A stretch of 64,000 nt of DNA from Massilia oculi (GCF_003143515.1 NZ_CP029343.1:3410001-3474000), one strand, 5' to 3'; numbered from the stretch's first letter, positions 9,233 through 21,802 are shown. Translations and numbers: made by a program. Notes: generated by a model from the letters alone, not told the origin.

Positions 9233-10042
9233 ATGACCATGTTGAACATCGCCGTTGCCGGCGCCAGCGGCCGCATGGGCCGCATGCTGATCGAAGCCAT
9301 CCAGGAGGCGCCCGACATGCGCCTGGCCGGCGCCCTCGACGTGCCGGGTTCGCCCTTCATCGGCCAGGACGCGGGCGCCTTCGCCGGCATCCTGACCGGC
9401 GTGCCGATCGAGGACAGCATCAAGCACGGCCTGCACAATGCCGATCTGCTGATCGACTTCACCCGCCCCGAGGGCACCCTGCAGCATCTGGAATACTGCG
9501 CCGCCAACGGCAAGCAGATGGTGATCGGCACCACCGGCTTCGACGAGGCCGGCAAGGCCGCGATCGCGCTTGCGGCCGAAAAAATCGGCATCGTGTTCGC
9601 CCCGAACATGAGCGTGGGCGTGAACGTCACGCTCAAGCTGCTCGAGATGGCCGCAAAAAGTTTTTCGGAAGGCTATGACATCGAGATCGTCGAGGCGCAC
9701 CATCGCCACAAGGTCGATGCGCCGTCCGGCACCGCGCTCAGGATGGGCGAAGTCGTCGCCTCCACCATCGGCCGCGACCTGAACGAGTGCGCCGTCTATG
9801 GCCGCGAAGGCGTCACCGGCGAGCGCGATCCGTCGACCATCGGTTTCGCCACCGTGCGCGGCGGCGACGTGGTGGGCGACCATACCGTGATGTTCCTCGG
9901 CACCGGCGAACGCATCGAGATCAGCCACAAGTCGAGCAGCCGCGTGACCTATGCCCACGGCTCGCTGCGCGCGGCGCGCTTCCTGGCGGACAAGGCCAGC
10001 GGCCTGTTCGACATGCAGGACGTGCTGGGCCTGAAGGGTTGA
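9233..10042 (+). CDS. dapB: 4-hydroxy-tetrahydrodipicolinate reductase
   Basis: DapB reduces 4-hydroxy-tetrahydrodipicolinate with NAD(P)H in the lysine/diaminopimelate pathway, supplying peptidoglycan precursors. The 269-aa protein has the Rossmann motif [14 protein letters not shown], the dinucleotide segment [11 protein letters not shown], the substrate loop [16 protein letters not shown] and the C-terminal [23 protein letters not shown] tail. ATG 9233 has a strong AAGGGGG Shine-Dalgarno. The frame is close behind bamE and only 2 bases ahead of the barstar-like gene, so the three are probably one transcript. Confidence 0.96.
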   Translation: MTMLNIAVAGASGRMGRMLIEAIQEAPDMRLAGALDVPGSPFIGQDAGAFAGILTGVPIEDSIKHGLHNADLLIDFTRPEGTLQHLEYCAANGKQMVIGTTGFDEAGKAAIALAAEKIGIVFAPNMSVGVNVTLKLLEMAAKSFSEGYDIEIVEAHHRHKVDAPSGTALRMGEVVASTIGRDLNECAVYGREGVTGERDPSTIGFATVRGGDVVGDHTVMFLGTGERIEISHKSSSRVTYAHGSLRAARFLADKASGLFDMQDVLGLKG

Positions 10043-10044
10043 TC

Positions 10045-10371
10045 ATGGCGGTGGCACAACTGAACGGCGCCGTCATTGTCGATGAGGCATCGTTTCACCA
10101 GCAGAGCCGCGAGGCCTTCGGTTTCCCGGCCTCGTATGCGGACAGCATCGACGCCTGGGTCGACTGCATGAGCTATCTGCGCGACGACGAGAACATGACC
10201 AGGTTCCGCCTGAAAGCGGATGAGGTGCTGGAAATCGTCATCCTCGAGGCCGACAAGATGAAGGCGGCGGCGCCCGACCTGCTCGAAGAGCTGAGCTATT
10301 GCGTCGGCGGCATCAACGAGCGTTACGAGGACTATGGCGAAAAGCCGGCGCTGGAACTGGTCCTGCGTTAA
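10045..10371 (+). CDS. Barstar-family protein
   Basis: The 108-aa product resembles barstar (ribonuclease inhibitor) folds: an N-terminal strand (ALNGAVIVDEASFHQQ-like), then FGFPASYADSIDAWVDCMSYL, matching the family's FxFPxYYGxNxDALxDCL pattern, and an acidic C-terminal helix. Chromosomal barstar relatives often have no cognate barnase next to them, and none is visible here. It starts 2 bases after dapB stops, so it is probably co-translated; the role in that context is unknown. A terminator follows directly. Confidence 0.75.
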   Translation: MAVAQLNGAVIVDEASFHQQSREAFGFPASYADSIDAWVDCMSYLRDDENMTRFRLKADEVLEIVILEADKMKAAAPDLLEELSYCVGGINERYEDYGEKPALELVLR

Positions 10372-10376
10372 TCCTC

Positions 10377-10409
10377 GAAGGCAGCGTTCACCGGGATGCT
10401 GCCTTCTTT
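10377..10409 (+). terminator. Terminator after the barstar-like gene
   Basis: GAAGGCAGC (10377-10385) pairs with GCTGCCTTC (10398-10406), followed by a short TTTG. It begins 6 bases after the stop and closes the bamE-dapB-barstar unit. Confidence 0.75.
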
Positions 10410-10453
10410 GCATTTTCCCTCACGCACCGCGCCTTCGCCGCAGTGCAAAATGA

Positions 10454-13144
<2,691 letters not shown>

Positions 13145-13153
13145 GGGTTCCGC

Positions 13154-13675
13154 ATGATCAAATTCGTGTCGAGCAAGTTCCTGGTGCGTGCGCTGGCCGC
13201 ATGCATGATGGCGGCGGTGCTCGCTGGCTGCGGCTTCCAGCTGCGCGGCAGCGACGGCCAGTACAACCTGCCGTTCCAGAGCATCTGGCTGTCGTTCAAC
13301 GAGGCCTCGCCGTTGGGCACGGAGCTCAAGCGCAACCTGCGCGCGGGCGACACCGTGCGCATCGAGACCGACGCCTCCAAGGCCCAGGCCCTGTTCGACG
13401 TGATCAGCGAAACGCGCGGCAAATCGATCCTGTCGCTCAACAGCCTGGGCCGGGTGCGCGAGTACTCGCTCAGCTATACGCTGGTGTTCCAGGTACGCGA
13501 CGCCAACAACCGCCAGTTGCTGGCGCCGACCGAGATCACCCTGCGCCGCAATATCGCCTTCGACGAATCGCAGGTGCTGGCCAAGGAATCGGAAGAAGCG
13601 CTGCTGTACCGCGACATGCAGTCCGACCTGGTGCAGCAGATCCTGCGCCGCCTGGCGGCGATCAAGCCGGCGTGA
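13154..13675 (+). CDS. lptE: LPS-assembly lipoprotein LptE
   Basis: LptE plugs the LptD barrel and is needed for LPS export. The 173-aa precursor has a lipoprotein signal with lipobox LAGC, directly followed by GFQLRGSDG, the conserved start of mature LptE. The rest is the expected alpha/beta fold ending in a helix (RDMQSDLVQQILRRL). The leuS-lptE-holA order is standard in proteobacteria. Confidence 0.93.
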   Translation: MIKFVSSKFLVRALAACMMAAVLAGCGFQLRGSDGQYNLPFQSIWLSFNEASPLGTELKRNLRAGDTVRIETDASKAQALFDVISETRGKSILSLNSLGRVREYSLSYTLVFQVRDANNRQLLAPTEITLRRNIAFDESQVLAKESEEALLYRDMQSDLVQQILRRLAAIKPA

Positions 13676-13689
13676 GGAAGTAAGCGACG

Positions 13690-14703
13690 ATGCAGTTGCG
13701 GCTCGAGGCACTCGACGGCCATCTGGGCAAGGGACTGGCTCCCTTGTACGTGATCACCAGCGACGAGCACCTGCTCGCGCTGGAAGCGGCCGACCGGATC
13801 CGCAAGACGGCGCGCGCGCAAGGGTACACCGAGCGCGACGTGCTTACGGTCGAGCGCAGTTTCAAGTGGGGCGAGCTGCTGGCTGCCAACCAGGCGCTGT
13901 CGCTGTTCGGCGACAAGAAGCTGATCGAGCTGCGCATCCCGACCGGCAAACCCGGCAAGGACGGCAGCGCCGCGCTGCAGAGCTACGCGAAAGACCTCAG
14001 CCCCGACAACCTCACCCTGATCACCTTGCCGAAGCTGGACTGGCAGACCGCCAAGTCGTCGTGGGTGACGGCGCTGCAGCAGGCGGCGGTCTATATCGAG
14101 ATCCCGAACGTCGAACGCGCCCACCTGCCTGGCTGGATCGGCCAGCGCCTGTCGAACCAGGGCCAGGGCGCCGAGCGCCAGAGCCTGGACTTCATCGCCG
14201 ACCGGGTCGAGGGCAACCTGCTGGCGGCGCACCAGGAAATCCAGAAGCTGGGGCTGCTGTACGAACCGGGCAAGCTCAGTTTCGAGCAGGTTCACGACGC
14301 AGTGCTGAACGTGGCGCGCTACGACGTGTTCAAGCTGTCCGAGGCGATGCTGGGCGGCGACCCGGCGCGCCTGGCGCGCATGCTCGAAGGCCTGAAGGGC
14401 GAGGGCGAGGCGCTGCCGCTGGTATTGTGGGCGGTGTCCGAAGAGATCCGCACGCTGCTAAAATTAAAGACCGGCATGTCGCAGGGACGCCCGCTGGGCG
14501 CGCTGCTGAAGGAATACCGGATCTGGGGACCGCGCGAGCGGATGATGGAACCGGCGCTGCGCCGCGTGTCGCTTGGCACGCTCGAGGCGGCGCTGCAGGA
14601 CGCGGCGCAGGTCGACCGCATGGTCAAGGGCTTGCGCGCGAAGGGCTTCGCGGGCGATGCGTGGGATGCGATGTTGCAGCTGGCGTTGAAGGTGGCGCGC
14701 TAG
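13690..14703 (+). CDS. holA: DNA polymerase III subunit delta
   Basis: HolA is the wrench of the clamp loader: it opens the beta sliding clamp. The 337-aa protein shows the conserved N-terminal segment PLYVITSDEHLLALEAADRIR, the region around LIELRIPTGKPGKDG, and the domain II/III boundary EGNLLAAHQEIQKLGLL. It starts 15 bases after lptE. Its TAG stop overlaps the first bases of the 164-bp palindromic element at 14702. Confidence 0.95.
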   Translation: MQLRLEALDGHLGKGLAPLYVITSDEHLLALEAADRIRKTARAQGYTERDVLTVERSFKWGELLAANQALSLFGDKKLIELRIPTGKPGKDGSAALQSYAKDLSPDNLTLITLPKLDWQTAKSSWVTALQQAAVYIEIPNVERAHLPGWIGQRLSNQGQGAERQSLDFIADRVEGNLLAAHQEIQKLGLLYEPGKLSFEQVHDAVLNVARYDVFKLSEAMLGGDPARLARMLEGLKGEGEALPLVLWAVSEEIRTLLKLKTGMSQGRPLGALLKEYRIWGPRERMMEPALRRVSLGTLEAALQDAAQVDRMVKGLRAKGFAGDAWDAMLQLALKVAR

Positions 14704-14865
14704 GGAAGCACTGCTTTATTCTGGCGGGAGAGAATCGGTCACGAAAAATGTGCCCGGCAAGGCGCAAACCGCAGCGATACCCCGTGGTATCGCGAGGATT
14801 TGCAACGCTGCAGGGTGCATTTTCTCGTGGCCGATTCCCCGCCATGAATAAAGCAGTGCTTCCCT
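14702..14865. repeat. 164-bp near-palindrome (MITE-like or long-hairpin element)
   Basis: Terminal 19-bp arms (14702-14720 and 14847-14865) are perfect inverted repeats. The inner sequences also pair with few mismatches nearly to the centre around 14783-14786 (GATACCCC / GTATC). Transcribed, this would be one long hairpin. The symmetry and sharp ends suggest a non-autonomous mobile repeat or a REP/BIME-like element; no coding capacity is convincing. No target-site duplication is evident. The left end provides two bases of the holA stop codon. Confidence 0.8.
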
Positions 14866-14934
14866 AAGGCAGCCGCTCTCGATACGGATGTGCATCGCTC
14901 GGCGCGCCTGATCGATAACGCAACGGGAATCACG

Positions 14935-16200
14935 ATGGACATCACCGCACACATGCACCAGCTGGGCCGCCAGGCCCGGGCCGCCTCGCGCGCCATGGCG
15001 CGCGCCAATACGGCCACCCGCAACCGCGCATTGGAACTGATCGCCGCCGCCATCGAGCGCGATGCCGACAGCCTGCGCGCCGCCAACCAGAAGGACCTGG
15101 AAATGGCGCAGGCCGCCGGCCTGGCCCCTGCCTTGATGGACCGCCTGGCGCTGTCGGACGGCGCGATCGCCACCATGGTCGCCGGCCTGCGCCAGATCGC
15201 CACCTTGCCCGATCCGGTCGGCGAGATCTCGAACATGAAGGTGCGTCCGAGCGGCATCCAGGTCGGCCAGATGCGCGTGCCGCTGGGCGTGATCGGCATC
15301 ATCTACGAGGCGCGCCCGAACGTGACGGTCGACGCGGCGGGCCTGTGCATCAAGAGCGGCAATGCCGCCATCCTGCGCGGCGGTTCGGAAGCGATCCACT
15401 GCAACCGCGCGCTGGCGACGCTCGTGGCCGAGGGCCTGGCGGGCGCCGGCCTGCCGCAGGATGCGGTGCAGGTGGTCGACACGACCGACCGCGCTGCCGT
15501 CGGCGCCCTGATCACGATGCCGGAGTACGTGGACGTGATCGTCCCGCGCGGCGGCAAGGGCCTGATCGCGCGCCTGATGAAGGAAAGCACGGTGCCGATG
15601 ATCAAGCACCTGGACGGCATCTGCCACGTCTACATCGACGACAAGGCCGACGTCGAGAAGGCGCTGGCGGTCGCGTTCAACGCCAAATGCCACCGCTACG
15701 GCACCTGCAACACGATGGAAACCCTGCTGGTGGCGCGCGGGATCGCGCCCACCGTGCTGCCGCGCCTGGCCGCGCTGTATGCGACGAAGGAGGTCGAGCT
15801 GCGCGCCGACCCGGAGGCGCGTGAGATCCTGGCCGGCTATCCGCACCTGGCCGCCGCGCTAGAAGAAGACTGGGCGACCGAATACCTGGCTCCGATCCTG
15901 GCGGTCAAGGTGGTGGCCGACATGGATGAGGCGATCGACCACATCACCGCGTACTCGTCGAAGCACACCGAGGCCATCGTCACCGAGGACTACACGAGCG
16001 CCATGCGCTTCCTGCGCGAAGTAGACTCGGCCTCGGTGATGGTGAATGCCTCGACCCGCTTCGCCGACGGCTTCGAATACGGCCTGGGCGCCGAGATCGG
16101 CATCTCGAACGACAAGCTGCATGCGCGTGGGCCGGTCGGGCTGGAAGGACTCACGTCGCTCAAGTACGTCGTGTTCGGGCACGGCGAAGTTCGTCAATAA
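14935..16200 (+). CDS. proA: Glutamate-5-semialdehyde dehydrogenase (gamma-glutamyl phosphate reductase)
   Basis: ProA reduces gamma-glutamyl phosphate to glutamate semialdehyde in proline synthesis. The 421-aa product has the family motifs [16 protein letters not shown] ([20 protein letters not shown]), the catalytic Cys region ([19 protein letters not shown]) and the C-terminal [22 protein letters not shown] 14935 gives the usual N-terminus; the frame opens 45 bases earlier without support. hemJ follows after 17 bases. proB is not in the window. Confidence 0.96.
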   Translation: MDITAHMHQLGRQARAASRAMARANTATRNRALELIAAAIERDADSLRAANQKDLEMAQAAGLAPALMDRLALSDGAIATMVAGLRQIATLPDPVGEISNMKVRPSGIQVGQMRVPLGVIGIIYEARPNVTVDAAGLCIKSGNAAILRGGSEAIHCNRALATLVAEGLAGAGLPQDAVQVVDTTDRAAVGALITMPEYVDVIVPRGGKGLIARLMKESTVPMIKHLDGICHVYIDDKADVEKALAVAFNAKCHRYGTCNTMETLLVARGIAPTVLPRLAALYATKEVELRADPEAREILAGYPHLAAALEEDWATEYLAPILAVKVVADMDEAIDHITAYSSKHTEAIVTEDYTSAMRFLREVDSASVMVNASTRFADGFEYGLGAEIGISNDKLHARGPVGLEGLTSLKYVVFGHGEVRQ

Positions 16201-16217
16201 CCATAACAAGGAACCGC

Positions 16218-16631
16218 ATGTACCTCTGGATCAAAGCCCTGCACATCGTCTTCATCGCCTCGTGGTTCGCCGGCCTGTTCTACCTGCCGCGCATCTTCGT
16301 GAACCTGGCCCAGGAAACCAACCCGGCCGCGCTGGAACGCCTGCAGGGCATGGCGCGCCGCCTGTACCGCTTCACCACGATCCTGATGGTGCCGGCGCTG
16401 CTGCTCGGCCTGTGGCTGGCGATGATGATCGGCATGAAGCACGGCTGGCTGCACGCGAAGCTGGTGCTGGTGGTGCTGGCGATCGGCTACCATCACGCCT
16501 GTGGTTCGATCCTGAAAAAATTCGAGCGCGGCGTGAACACGCGCAGCCATACGTGGTTCCGCTGGTTCAACGAAGTGCCGGTGATCCTGCTGCTGGTGAT
16601 CGTGATCCTGGCGACCGTCAAGCCGTTCTGA
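16218..16631 (+). CDS. hemJ: HemJ-family membrane protein (CopD superfamily)
   Basis: The 137-aa protein has four predicted transmembrane helices. It carries the HemJ signatures WIKALHIVFIASWFAGLFYLPR at the start and NTRSHTWFRWFNEVPV near the end, with the conserved histidine in the first helix. HemJ family members act as protoporphyrinogen IX oxidases in haem synthesis in several proteobacteria. The broader CopD family name is the cautious alternative. It lies directly behind proA and ahead of a terminator. Confidence 0.8.
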   Translation: MYLWIKALHIVFIASWFAGLFYLPRIFVNLAQETNPAALERLQGMARRLYRFTTILMVPALLLGLWLAMMIGMKHGWLHAKLVLVVLAIGYHHACGSILKKFERGVNTRSHTWFRWFNEVPVILLLVIVILATVKPF

Positions 16632-16677
16632 CGTAGTATGCGCAGAGTGTGGCGGGCTTTCTCGCGCTACGCATGAA

Positions 16678-16709
16678 CGTCATCCCCGCCCGCGCGGGGA
16701 TGACGTCTT
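16678..16709 (+). terminator. Hairpin terminator after hemJ
   Basis: A perfect 12-bp stem (16678-16689 and 16694-16705) with a 4-base loop is followed by a short T-containing tail. The sequence belongs to the GTCATCCCCGC type of intergenic repeat frequent in proteobacterial genomes. The T run is weak. Confidence 0.55.
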
Positions 16710-16802
16710 GAAGCAGGTGGCTTTAAATAATCAAACGGTCAGCCACTGACGTGGCTGACGCGTTGTCAACACAGTTTCATCAACGGACAAAGGGTACCCC
16801 TC

Positions 16803-18005
16803 ATGGCCTCATATTTTTGCCCATGCCCGCGCGGCATGGAAGCGGCGCTGGCCGAAGAACTGGGCGAGATCGCCCGACTCTCCACCACCTTCAAGGTGCA
16901 CAACCAGGTGCCGGGCGGCGTGCACTGCTCGGGCACGATGCAGGACGCCTGGCTGGTCAACCTGCATTCGCGGATCGCCTCGCGCGTGCTGATGCGGATG
17001 GGCCAGCGCAGCTACAGCAACGAGAACGACATCTACGACCTGGTGCTCGAGCAGCCCTGGGAAGACTGGTTCGGCCCCGACCACACGATCCGCGTGGACG
17101 TCACCGCCGTCAAGTCGCCGCTCAAGAGCCTCGAATTCACCACGCTCAAGATCAAGGACGCGATCTGCGACCGCTTCCGCGACCAGTACAACAAGCGTCC
17201 CTCGGTCAACACGCGCGAGCCGGACATGCGCATCGTCGGCTTCCTCGACCAGCGCAACTTCATCATCTACCTCGACACCTCGGGCGAAGCGCTGTTCAAG
17301 CGCGGCTGGCGCGAAGAGACGGGCGACGCGCCGCTGCGCGAGAACCTGGCCGCGGGCCTGCTGCGCGTCTCGGGCTGGAAGCCGGGCGTGCCGCTGTTCG
17401 ACCCTATGTGCGGCTCGGGCACGATCCTGGTCGAGGCGGCCCAGATGGTGCAGGGCATCCCGCCCGGCGCGCGCCGCCGCTTCGCCTTCGAACAGTTCGC
17501 CGACCACGACCGCCAGGCCTGGGCCGACATGAAGGCCGCGATCAAGCCGAACCCGCTGCCGAACGAGCCGACCATCTTCGGCTCCGACATCTCGGGCGAT
17601 ATGGTCGCCATGACGCGCCATAACCTGAAGGTGGCCGGCATCCTGTTCGAGGTGCCGCTCAAGCAGATCGAGGCCCAGCACGTGTCGGCGCCGACCGCGC
17701 AACCGGGCATCCTGCTCACCAACCCGCCGTACGGCGAACGGATCGGCGTGCGCGGCGACAGCACCGTGCCGCAGGACGAGATGGCGCTGGGCTTCTACTC
17801 GGCCTTTTCCACCACGCTCAAGCAGCGCTTCGCCGGCTGGACCGCCTACCTGTTCACCGCCGACCTGGGATTGCCCAAGATGCTGCGCCTGAAGGAATCG
17901 CGCAAGACGCCGTTCTTCAACGGCGCGCTCGAATGCCGCCTGTTCCGCTTCGACATGGTGGCCGGTTTCAACCGTCGCGAAGAAGCAAAACCAAAGCAGG
18001 ACTGA
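16803..18005 (+). CDS. THUMP-domain SAM-dependent RNA methyltransferase, RlmL-like
   Basis: The 400-aa protein joins an N-terminal ferredoxin-like/THUMP RNA-binding region (to about residue 165) to a Rossmann methyltransferase. The latter has FDPMCGSGTILVEAA for SAM binding and the catalytic motif LLTNPPYGERIG, typical of N2-guanine methyltransferases. It corresponds to the RlmL half of E. coli RlmKL, which makes m2G2445 in 23S rRNA; the RlmK half is absent. The exact target base is an inference. An MFS gene follows after 12 bases. Confidence 0.85.
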   Translation: MASYFCPCPRGMEAALAEELGEIARLSTTFKVHNQVPGGVHCSGTMQDAWLVNLHSRIASRVLMRMGQRSYSNENDIYDLVLEQPWEDWFGPDHTIRVDVTAVKSPLKSLEFTTLKIKDAICDRFRDQYNKRPSVNTREPDMRIVGFLDQRNFIIYLDTSGEALFKRGWREETGDAPLRENLAAGLLRVSGWKPGVPLFDPMCGSGTILVEAAQMVQGIPPGARRRFAFEQFADHDRQAWADMKAAIKPNPLPNEPTIFGSDISGDMVAMTRHNLKVAGILFEVPLKQIEAQHVSAPTAQPGILLTNPPYGERIGVRGDSTVPQDEMALGFYSAFSTTLKQRFAGWTAYLFTADLGLPKMLRLKESRKTPFFNGALECRLFRFDMVAGFNRREEAKPKQD

Positions 18006-18017
18006 CCTGGACTGACG

Positions 18018-19307
18018 ATGCTGCCGCCAACCGACCCGCCCGATCTTCCGAAGGACCCCGTCACCCCGGTTCCGCTCCCCACTCCCCACAAGATCGCGAT
18101 GCTGTCGGCCGGCGGCCTGGCGACCCTGCTGGCGGCCCTGTCGATGCTGGGGCCGTTCTCGATCGACGCCTACCTGCCGGCCTTCCCGCAGATCCAGGCC
18201 GAGCTGGCGGCGACCCCGCTCGAGGTGCAGCAGACCCTGACCGCCTACATGCTGGCCTTCGCCGGCATGGTGCTGTGGCATGGCGCGCTGTCGGACGCCT
18301 TCGGGCGCCGCAACGTGATCCTGGTGGCGCTGGTGGTGTTCGCCGTCGCCACTTTCGGCTGCGCCTCGGCGTCCTCGGTGCATTACCTGTGGGTGTTCCG
18401 CATCATGCAGGGCGTGTCGGCGGGGGCCGGCGTGGTGGTGGGACGGGCCATCATCCGCGACCTGTATTCCGATACCGCGGCGGCGCGCCTGCTGTCGATG
18501 GTGACCATGATCTTCTCGATCGCGCCGGCCATCGCGCCGGTGGTGGGCGGCTGGATCGTGCTGTGGTTCGACTGGCGCGCGATCTTCCTGGCCCTGTGCC
18601 TGTACACCGTGCTGCTCGGCTGGTTCTGCTGGAAGCACCTGCCCGAGACCATCCCCGCACCGAAGCGCCAGCCGTTCAACCCGCGCTTCCTGGCCAAGAG
18701 CTATGGCGCCATCTTCAGCTCCTTCCTGTTCCACATGAAGGCCGGCGTGACCGCCCTGAACTTCGGCGGCCTGTTCCTGTACATCGCGGCGGCGCCGGTC
18801 ATGCTGCCCGAAAGCCTGGGCCTGGGGCCGTCGCAATTCGCCTGGCTGTTCGTGCCGACCGTGAGCGGGATCTTCCTCGGCTCGCTGATGGCCAACCGCC
18901 TGGCCGGCAGGATGGACTTCGCGCGCCAGATCCGCATCGGCTACTTCTTCATGCTGGGGGCGGTGGCCTTCAACGTGACCTACCACGCGTTCCTGCCGCC
19001 GGCGCTGCCGTGGACGGTGGCGCCGATGTTCTTCTTCACCTTCGGCAGCTCGCTGATCGCGCCCGGCGCGACCCTGCTGGCGCTCGACCTGTTCCCGCAC
19101 ATCCGCGGCACCGTGGCCTCGTGCCAGTCCTTCGTCTCGACCCTGCTGGGCGCGATCGTGGCCGGCGTCGTCGCCCCGATGCTGTCGCACTCGGTGCTGG
19201 CGCTGGCCGTCGGCCAGATGTTCTTCGTGCTGGTCTCGCTGGCGTTCTGGGACACGGCGCGGCGCCACCGGCGCAAATTGCGTGCGCGGGGAGAACACGT
19301 CCCCTGA
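18018..19307 (+). CDS. MFS multidrug efflux transporter, Bcr/CflA family
   Basis: A 429-aa 12-helix transporter. The MFS signature GALSDAFGRRNVILV lies between helices 2 and 3, and SIDAYLPAFPQI in helix 1 is characteristic of the Bcr/CflA drug:proton antiporters. The N-terminal 25 residues are Pro-rich and cytoplasmic. The substrate is unknown; relatives export bicyclomycin, chloramphenicol or cysteine-pathway compounds. It probably shares a transcript with the methyltransferase upstream. Confidence 0.85.
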   Translation: MLPPTDPPDLPKDPVTPVPLPTPHKIAMLSAGGLATLLAALSMLGPFSIDAYLPAFPQIQAELAATPLEVQQTLTAYMLAFAGMVLWHGALSDAFGRRNVILVALVVFAVATFGCASASSVHYLWVFRIMQGVSAGAGVVVGRAIIRDLYSDTAAARLLSMVTMIFSIAPAIAPVVGGWIVLWFDWRAIFLALCLYTVLLGWFCWKHLPETIPAPKRQPFNPRFLAKSYGAIFSSFLFHMKAGVTALNFGGLFLYIAAAPVMLPESLGLGPSQFAWLFVPTVSGIFLGSLMANRLAGRMDFARQIRIGYFFMLGAVAFNVTYHAFLPPALPWTVAPMFFFTFGSSLIAPGATLLALDLFPHIRGTVASCQSFVSTLLGAIVAGVVAPMLSHSVLALAVGQMFFVLVSLAFWDTARRHRRKLRARGEHVP

Positions 19308-19452
19308 GTGCGAACCCGGCGCATGCCGGGTGTTTGTGCCTGAAATTCACGAAATTTTATGCAACAGTCGTATCGATGCAACAAGCATAAGTCTGCTTTT
19401 CCTCTGTCTTACAGTTAGAGCCAGCCTTCGGCAAGAGTTACTATTGAAACTA

Positions 19453-19481
19453 TTGTTCCTGATCAGAAATGTATATATGCT
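19453..19481 (+). promoter_or_regulatory. Possible sigma-70 promoter for the HDOD kinase gene
   Basis: TTGTTC and TATGCT are separated by 17 bases in an AT-rich intergenic stretch, 52 bases before the TTG start. Each hexamer is only a partial match to the consensus. Confidence 0.35.
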
Positions 19482-19532
19482 ACGATACGTTTTTTACATC
19501 CGGAGCAGAGGGCAATTCACGCGCCTGTTCCA

Positions 19533-21794
19533 TTGACTGAAGTGCCAGATGTTGTGGCCGCCCCGGGTAGCGGGCAACGCCACCAACCCAATCTTCGACA
19601 AGTGGCGGCCGTGCTAGAAAACATGCACCAATCCGACCAGGACATTCGCAATCGTTTGCTGATTGCCCGTCTGCCGGCCATGCCGCAGATCCTGGTCAAG
19701 CTGATCGAGCACCTGCAGGCCGACGACCTCGGCATGCCGGAACTCGCCGCCCTGATCGCGAAGGATGCCGGCGTGACCGGCAAGCTGCTGGCGGTCGCCA
19801 ACAGCTCCGCCTACCACCGCCACACGCGCAGCGCCGACCTCGAGCAATCGCTGGTGGCGCTCGGCACCGACATGATCAAGACCCTGGTCATCAGCGATTC
19901 GGTGTTCCAGACTTTCAACAGCTTTCCCCATTCGAACAGCACCGACCTGCGCGCGTTCTGGAAGCATTCGCTCAGCGCGGCGGTGCTGGCGCGCGACGTG
20001 GCGCGCGCGATCGACTACGCGCATCCCGAAGAAGCCTACCTGGCCGGCCTGCTGCACAACGTCGGCCGGCTGGCGCTGCTGGCCGCGGCGCCCAAGGAAT
20101 ACGGCTTCAACTTCACCGCGCGCGACGACGACGACCTGTGCGCGGTCGAGCAGCGCACCCTGCAGATCACCCACACCGAGGCCGGCGCCTGGCTGATCGA
20201 GCGCTGGCAGCTCGATTCCTTCCTGGCGGACGCGGTGCTCTACCACCACGAACCGAGCGAGCGGCTCGAGTCCAGCCATCCGCTGATCCGCATCGTGCGC
20301 CTGGCGCACGTGCTGTCCCATCATGCGGACGATGCGACGATGGTGAGCGAGGCCGGCGCGCTGTGCGGCGTCGACGCCGCGCAGGCGGCCCGGCTGGTCG
20401 AGAAGGCCGCGCGCCAGGTCGAGCAGGCCGCCGCCCACCTGGGCATCGACCTGGCGGGCGCCGACGACATCCCGAGGCCACCGGCCTACGCGCCGCCGCC
20501 GCCCGTCGATCCGGTGCAGCAGCGCCTGAACGAGGAAGTGCGCAATATGGTGCTGGTGTCCGAAGTCGGCCAGAGCCTGGCGCGCCAGCAGGGCGAGTCG
20601 GGCCTGCTGGACGCGATGACGCGCACCGCGCGCATCCTGTTCGATTTCGACAGCGCCGTGGTGCTGCTCGAGAACCCGACCGGCCAGCTGCTTGCCGGCG
20701 CCCCGACCTTCGGCGCGCAGCGCATCGCCGAGTTCACGTTGCCGCTGGCGAAAGGCGGCCCGGTTGCGCGCAGCGCGCTGGAACGCCGTCCGGCCTTCGT
20801 GCAGCGCGACCGCCAGCGGGATCAGCTGGGCCTGGCCGAGGAACAGCTGCTGCGCATGCTCGGCACCGACAGCCTGGTGGTGGTGCCGCTGGTCGCCGGT
20901 CCGCGCTGCCTGGGCGTGCTGGTCGGCGGCGTGCCGGGCTGGCAGCTGCCGCATTGCCAGCGCCGCGAGCGCTTCATGCAGGCCTTCGGCGCGCAGGCCG
21001 CGAGCGCGCTGGAAAACCTGCTGCTCGAGCGCGGCCACGCGCGGCGCCAGCTGGCCAGCGTGGCCGAGGAATTCCGCGACGCCTCGCGCCGCGTGATCCA
21101 CGAAGTGAACAATCCGCTGGCGATCATCAAGAACTACCTCAGTGTCCTGGACGGCAAGCTGGCGCGCCAGGAGCCGGTGGGCGGCGAGCTGTCGATCCTG
21201 AACGAAGAGATCGACCGCGTCGGCCAGCTGATCGGCAGCCTGGCCGACCAGAGGACGCCGGACGCCGTTCCGCGTCCGCTCGATGCGGCCAAGGTGGTGG
21301 ACGACGTGCTGCGCCTGTTCCGCGGCAGCGGTTACGTGCCGGCCACGACCCAGATCGTGGCGCGCATGGAAGGCGATGGCGCGATCGAGGGCGAACCCGA
21401 CGTGCTCAAGCAGATCCTGGTGAATCTGATCAAGAACGCGGTCGAGGCCCTGGGCTCGCGCCCGGCGGGGCGGATCGAGATCGTCAACCGCGGCCACGTG
21501 AACCGCGAGCGCCGGGTCTACCTGGAACTCGTCGTCAGCGACAACGGCCCGGGCCTGTCGCGCGAGGTGCTGGCCAACCTGTTTTCTCCGGTCAGGAGCG
21601 CCAAGGACGGCGCCAACGCCGGCGCCAACCGCGGCCTGGGCCTGTCGATCGTCCACGGCTTGGTCAAGCAGCTGGACGGCCACATCGCCTGCCGCAGCGG
21701 CAGCGCCGGCACTTCCTTTGAAATCCTCTTGCCGGCGTGGTCCGGCGCCGGTGCGGCCCCCGCGCTGCCGGCGCGCGCCCTCGGTTCCGCTTAA
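19533..21794 (+). CDS. HDOD-GAF-histidine kinase signalling protein
   Basis: The 753-aa protein combines an HDOD domain (about residues 45-245, RLPAMPQILVKLIEHLQ...LLAVANSSAY...GLLHNVGRLALLAA), a GAF-like sensor domain (about 340-500) and a histidine kinase. His523 in the H-box IHEVNNPLAIIKNYL is the expected phospho-acceptor; the ATPase has NLIKNAVEAL, DNGPGLS and GLGLSIVHGLVKQ. It is soluble, without membrane segments. The regulator 8 bases downstream has a REC domain and is the likely partner. The TTG at 19533 is the upstream limit; ATG 19623 would remove 30 poorly conserved residues and is also plausible. Confidence 0.85.
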   Translation: MTEVPDVVAAPGSGQRHQPNLRQVAAVLENMHQSDQDIRNRLLIARLPAMPQILVKLIEHLQADDLGMPELAALIAKDAGVTGKLLAVANSSAYHRHTRSADLEQSLVALGTDMIKTLVISDSVFQTFNSFPHSNSTDLRAFWKHSLSAAVLARDVARAIDYAHPEEAYLAGLLHNVGRLALLAAAPKEYGFNFTARDDDDLCAVEQRTLQITHTEAGAWLIERWQLDSFLADAVLYHHEPSERLESSHPLIRIVRLAHVLSHHADDATMVSEAGALCGVDAAQAARLVEKAARQVEQAAAHLGIDLAGADDIPRPPAYAPPPPVDPVQQRLNEEVRNMVLVSEVGQSLARQQGESGLLDAMTRTARILFDFDSAVVLLENPTGQLLAGAPTFGAQRIAEFTLPLAKGGPVARSALERRPAFVQRDRQRDQLGLAEEQLLRMLGTDSLVVVPLVAGPRCLGVLVGGVPGWQLPHCQRRERFMQAFGAQAASALENLLLERGHARRQLASVAEEFRDASRRVIHEVNNPLAIIKNYLSVLDGKLARQEPVGGELSILNEEIDRVGQLIGSLADQRTPDAVPRPLDAAKVVDDVLRLFRGSGYVPATTQIVARMEGDGAIEGEPDVLKQILVNLIKNAVEALGSRPAGRIEIVNRGHVNRERRVYLELVVSDNGPGLSREVLANLFSPVRSAKDGANAGANRGLGLSIVHGLVKQLDGHIACRSGSAGTSFEILLPAWSGAGAAPALPARALGSA

Positions 21795-21802
21795 CCCTCA
21801 CC

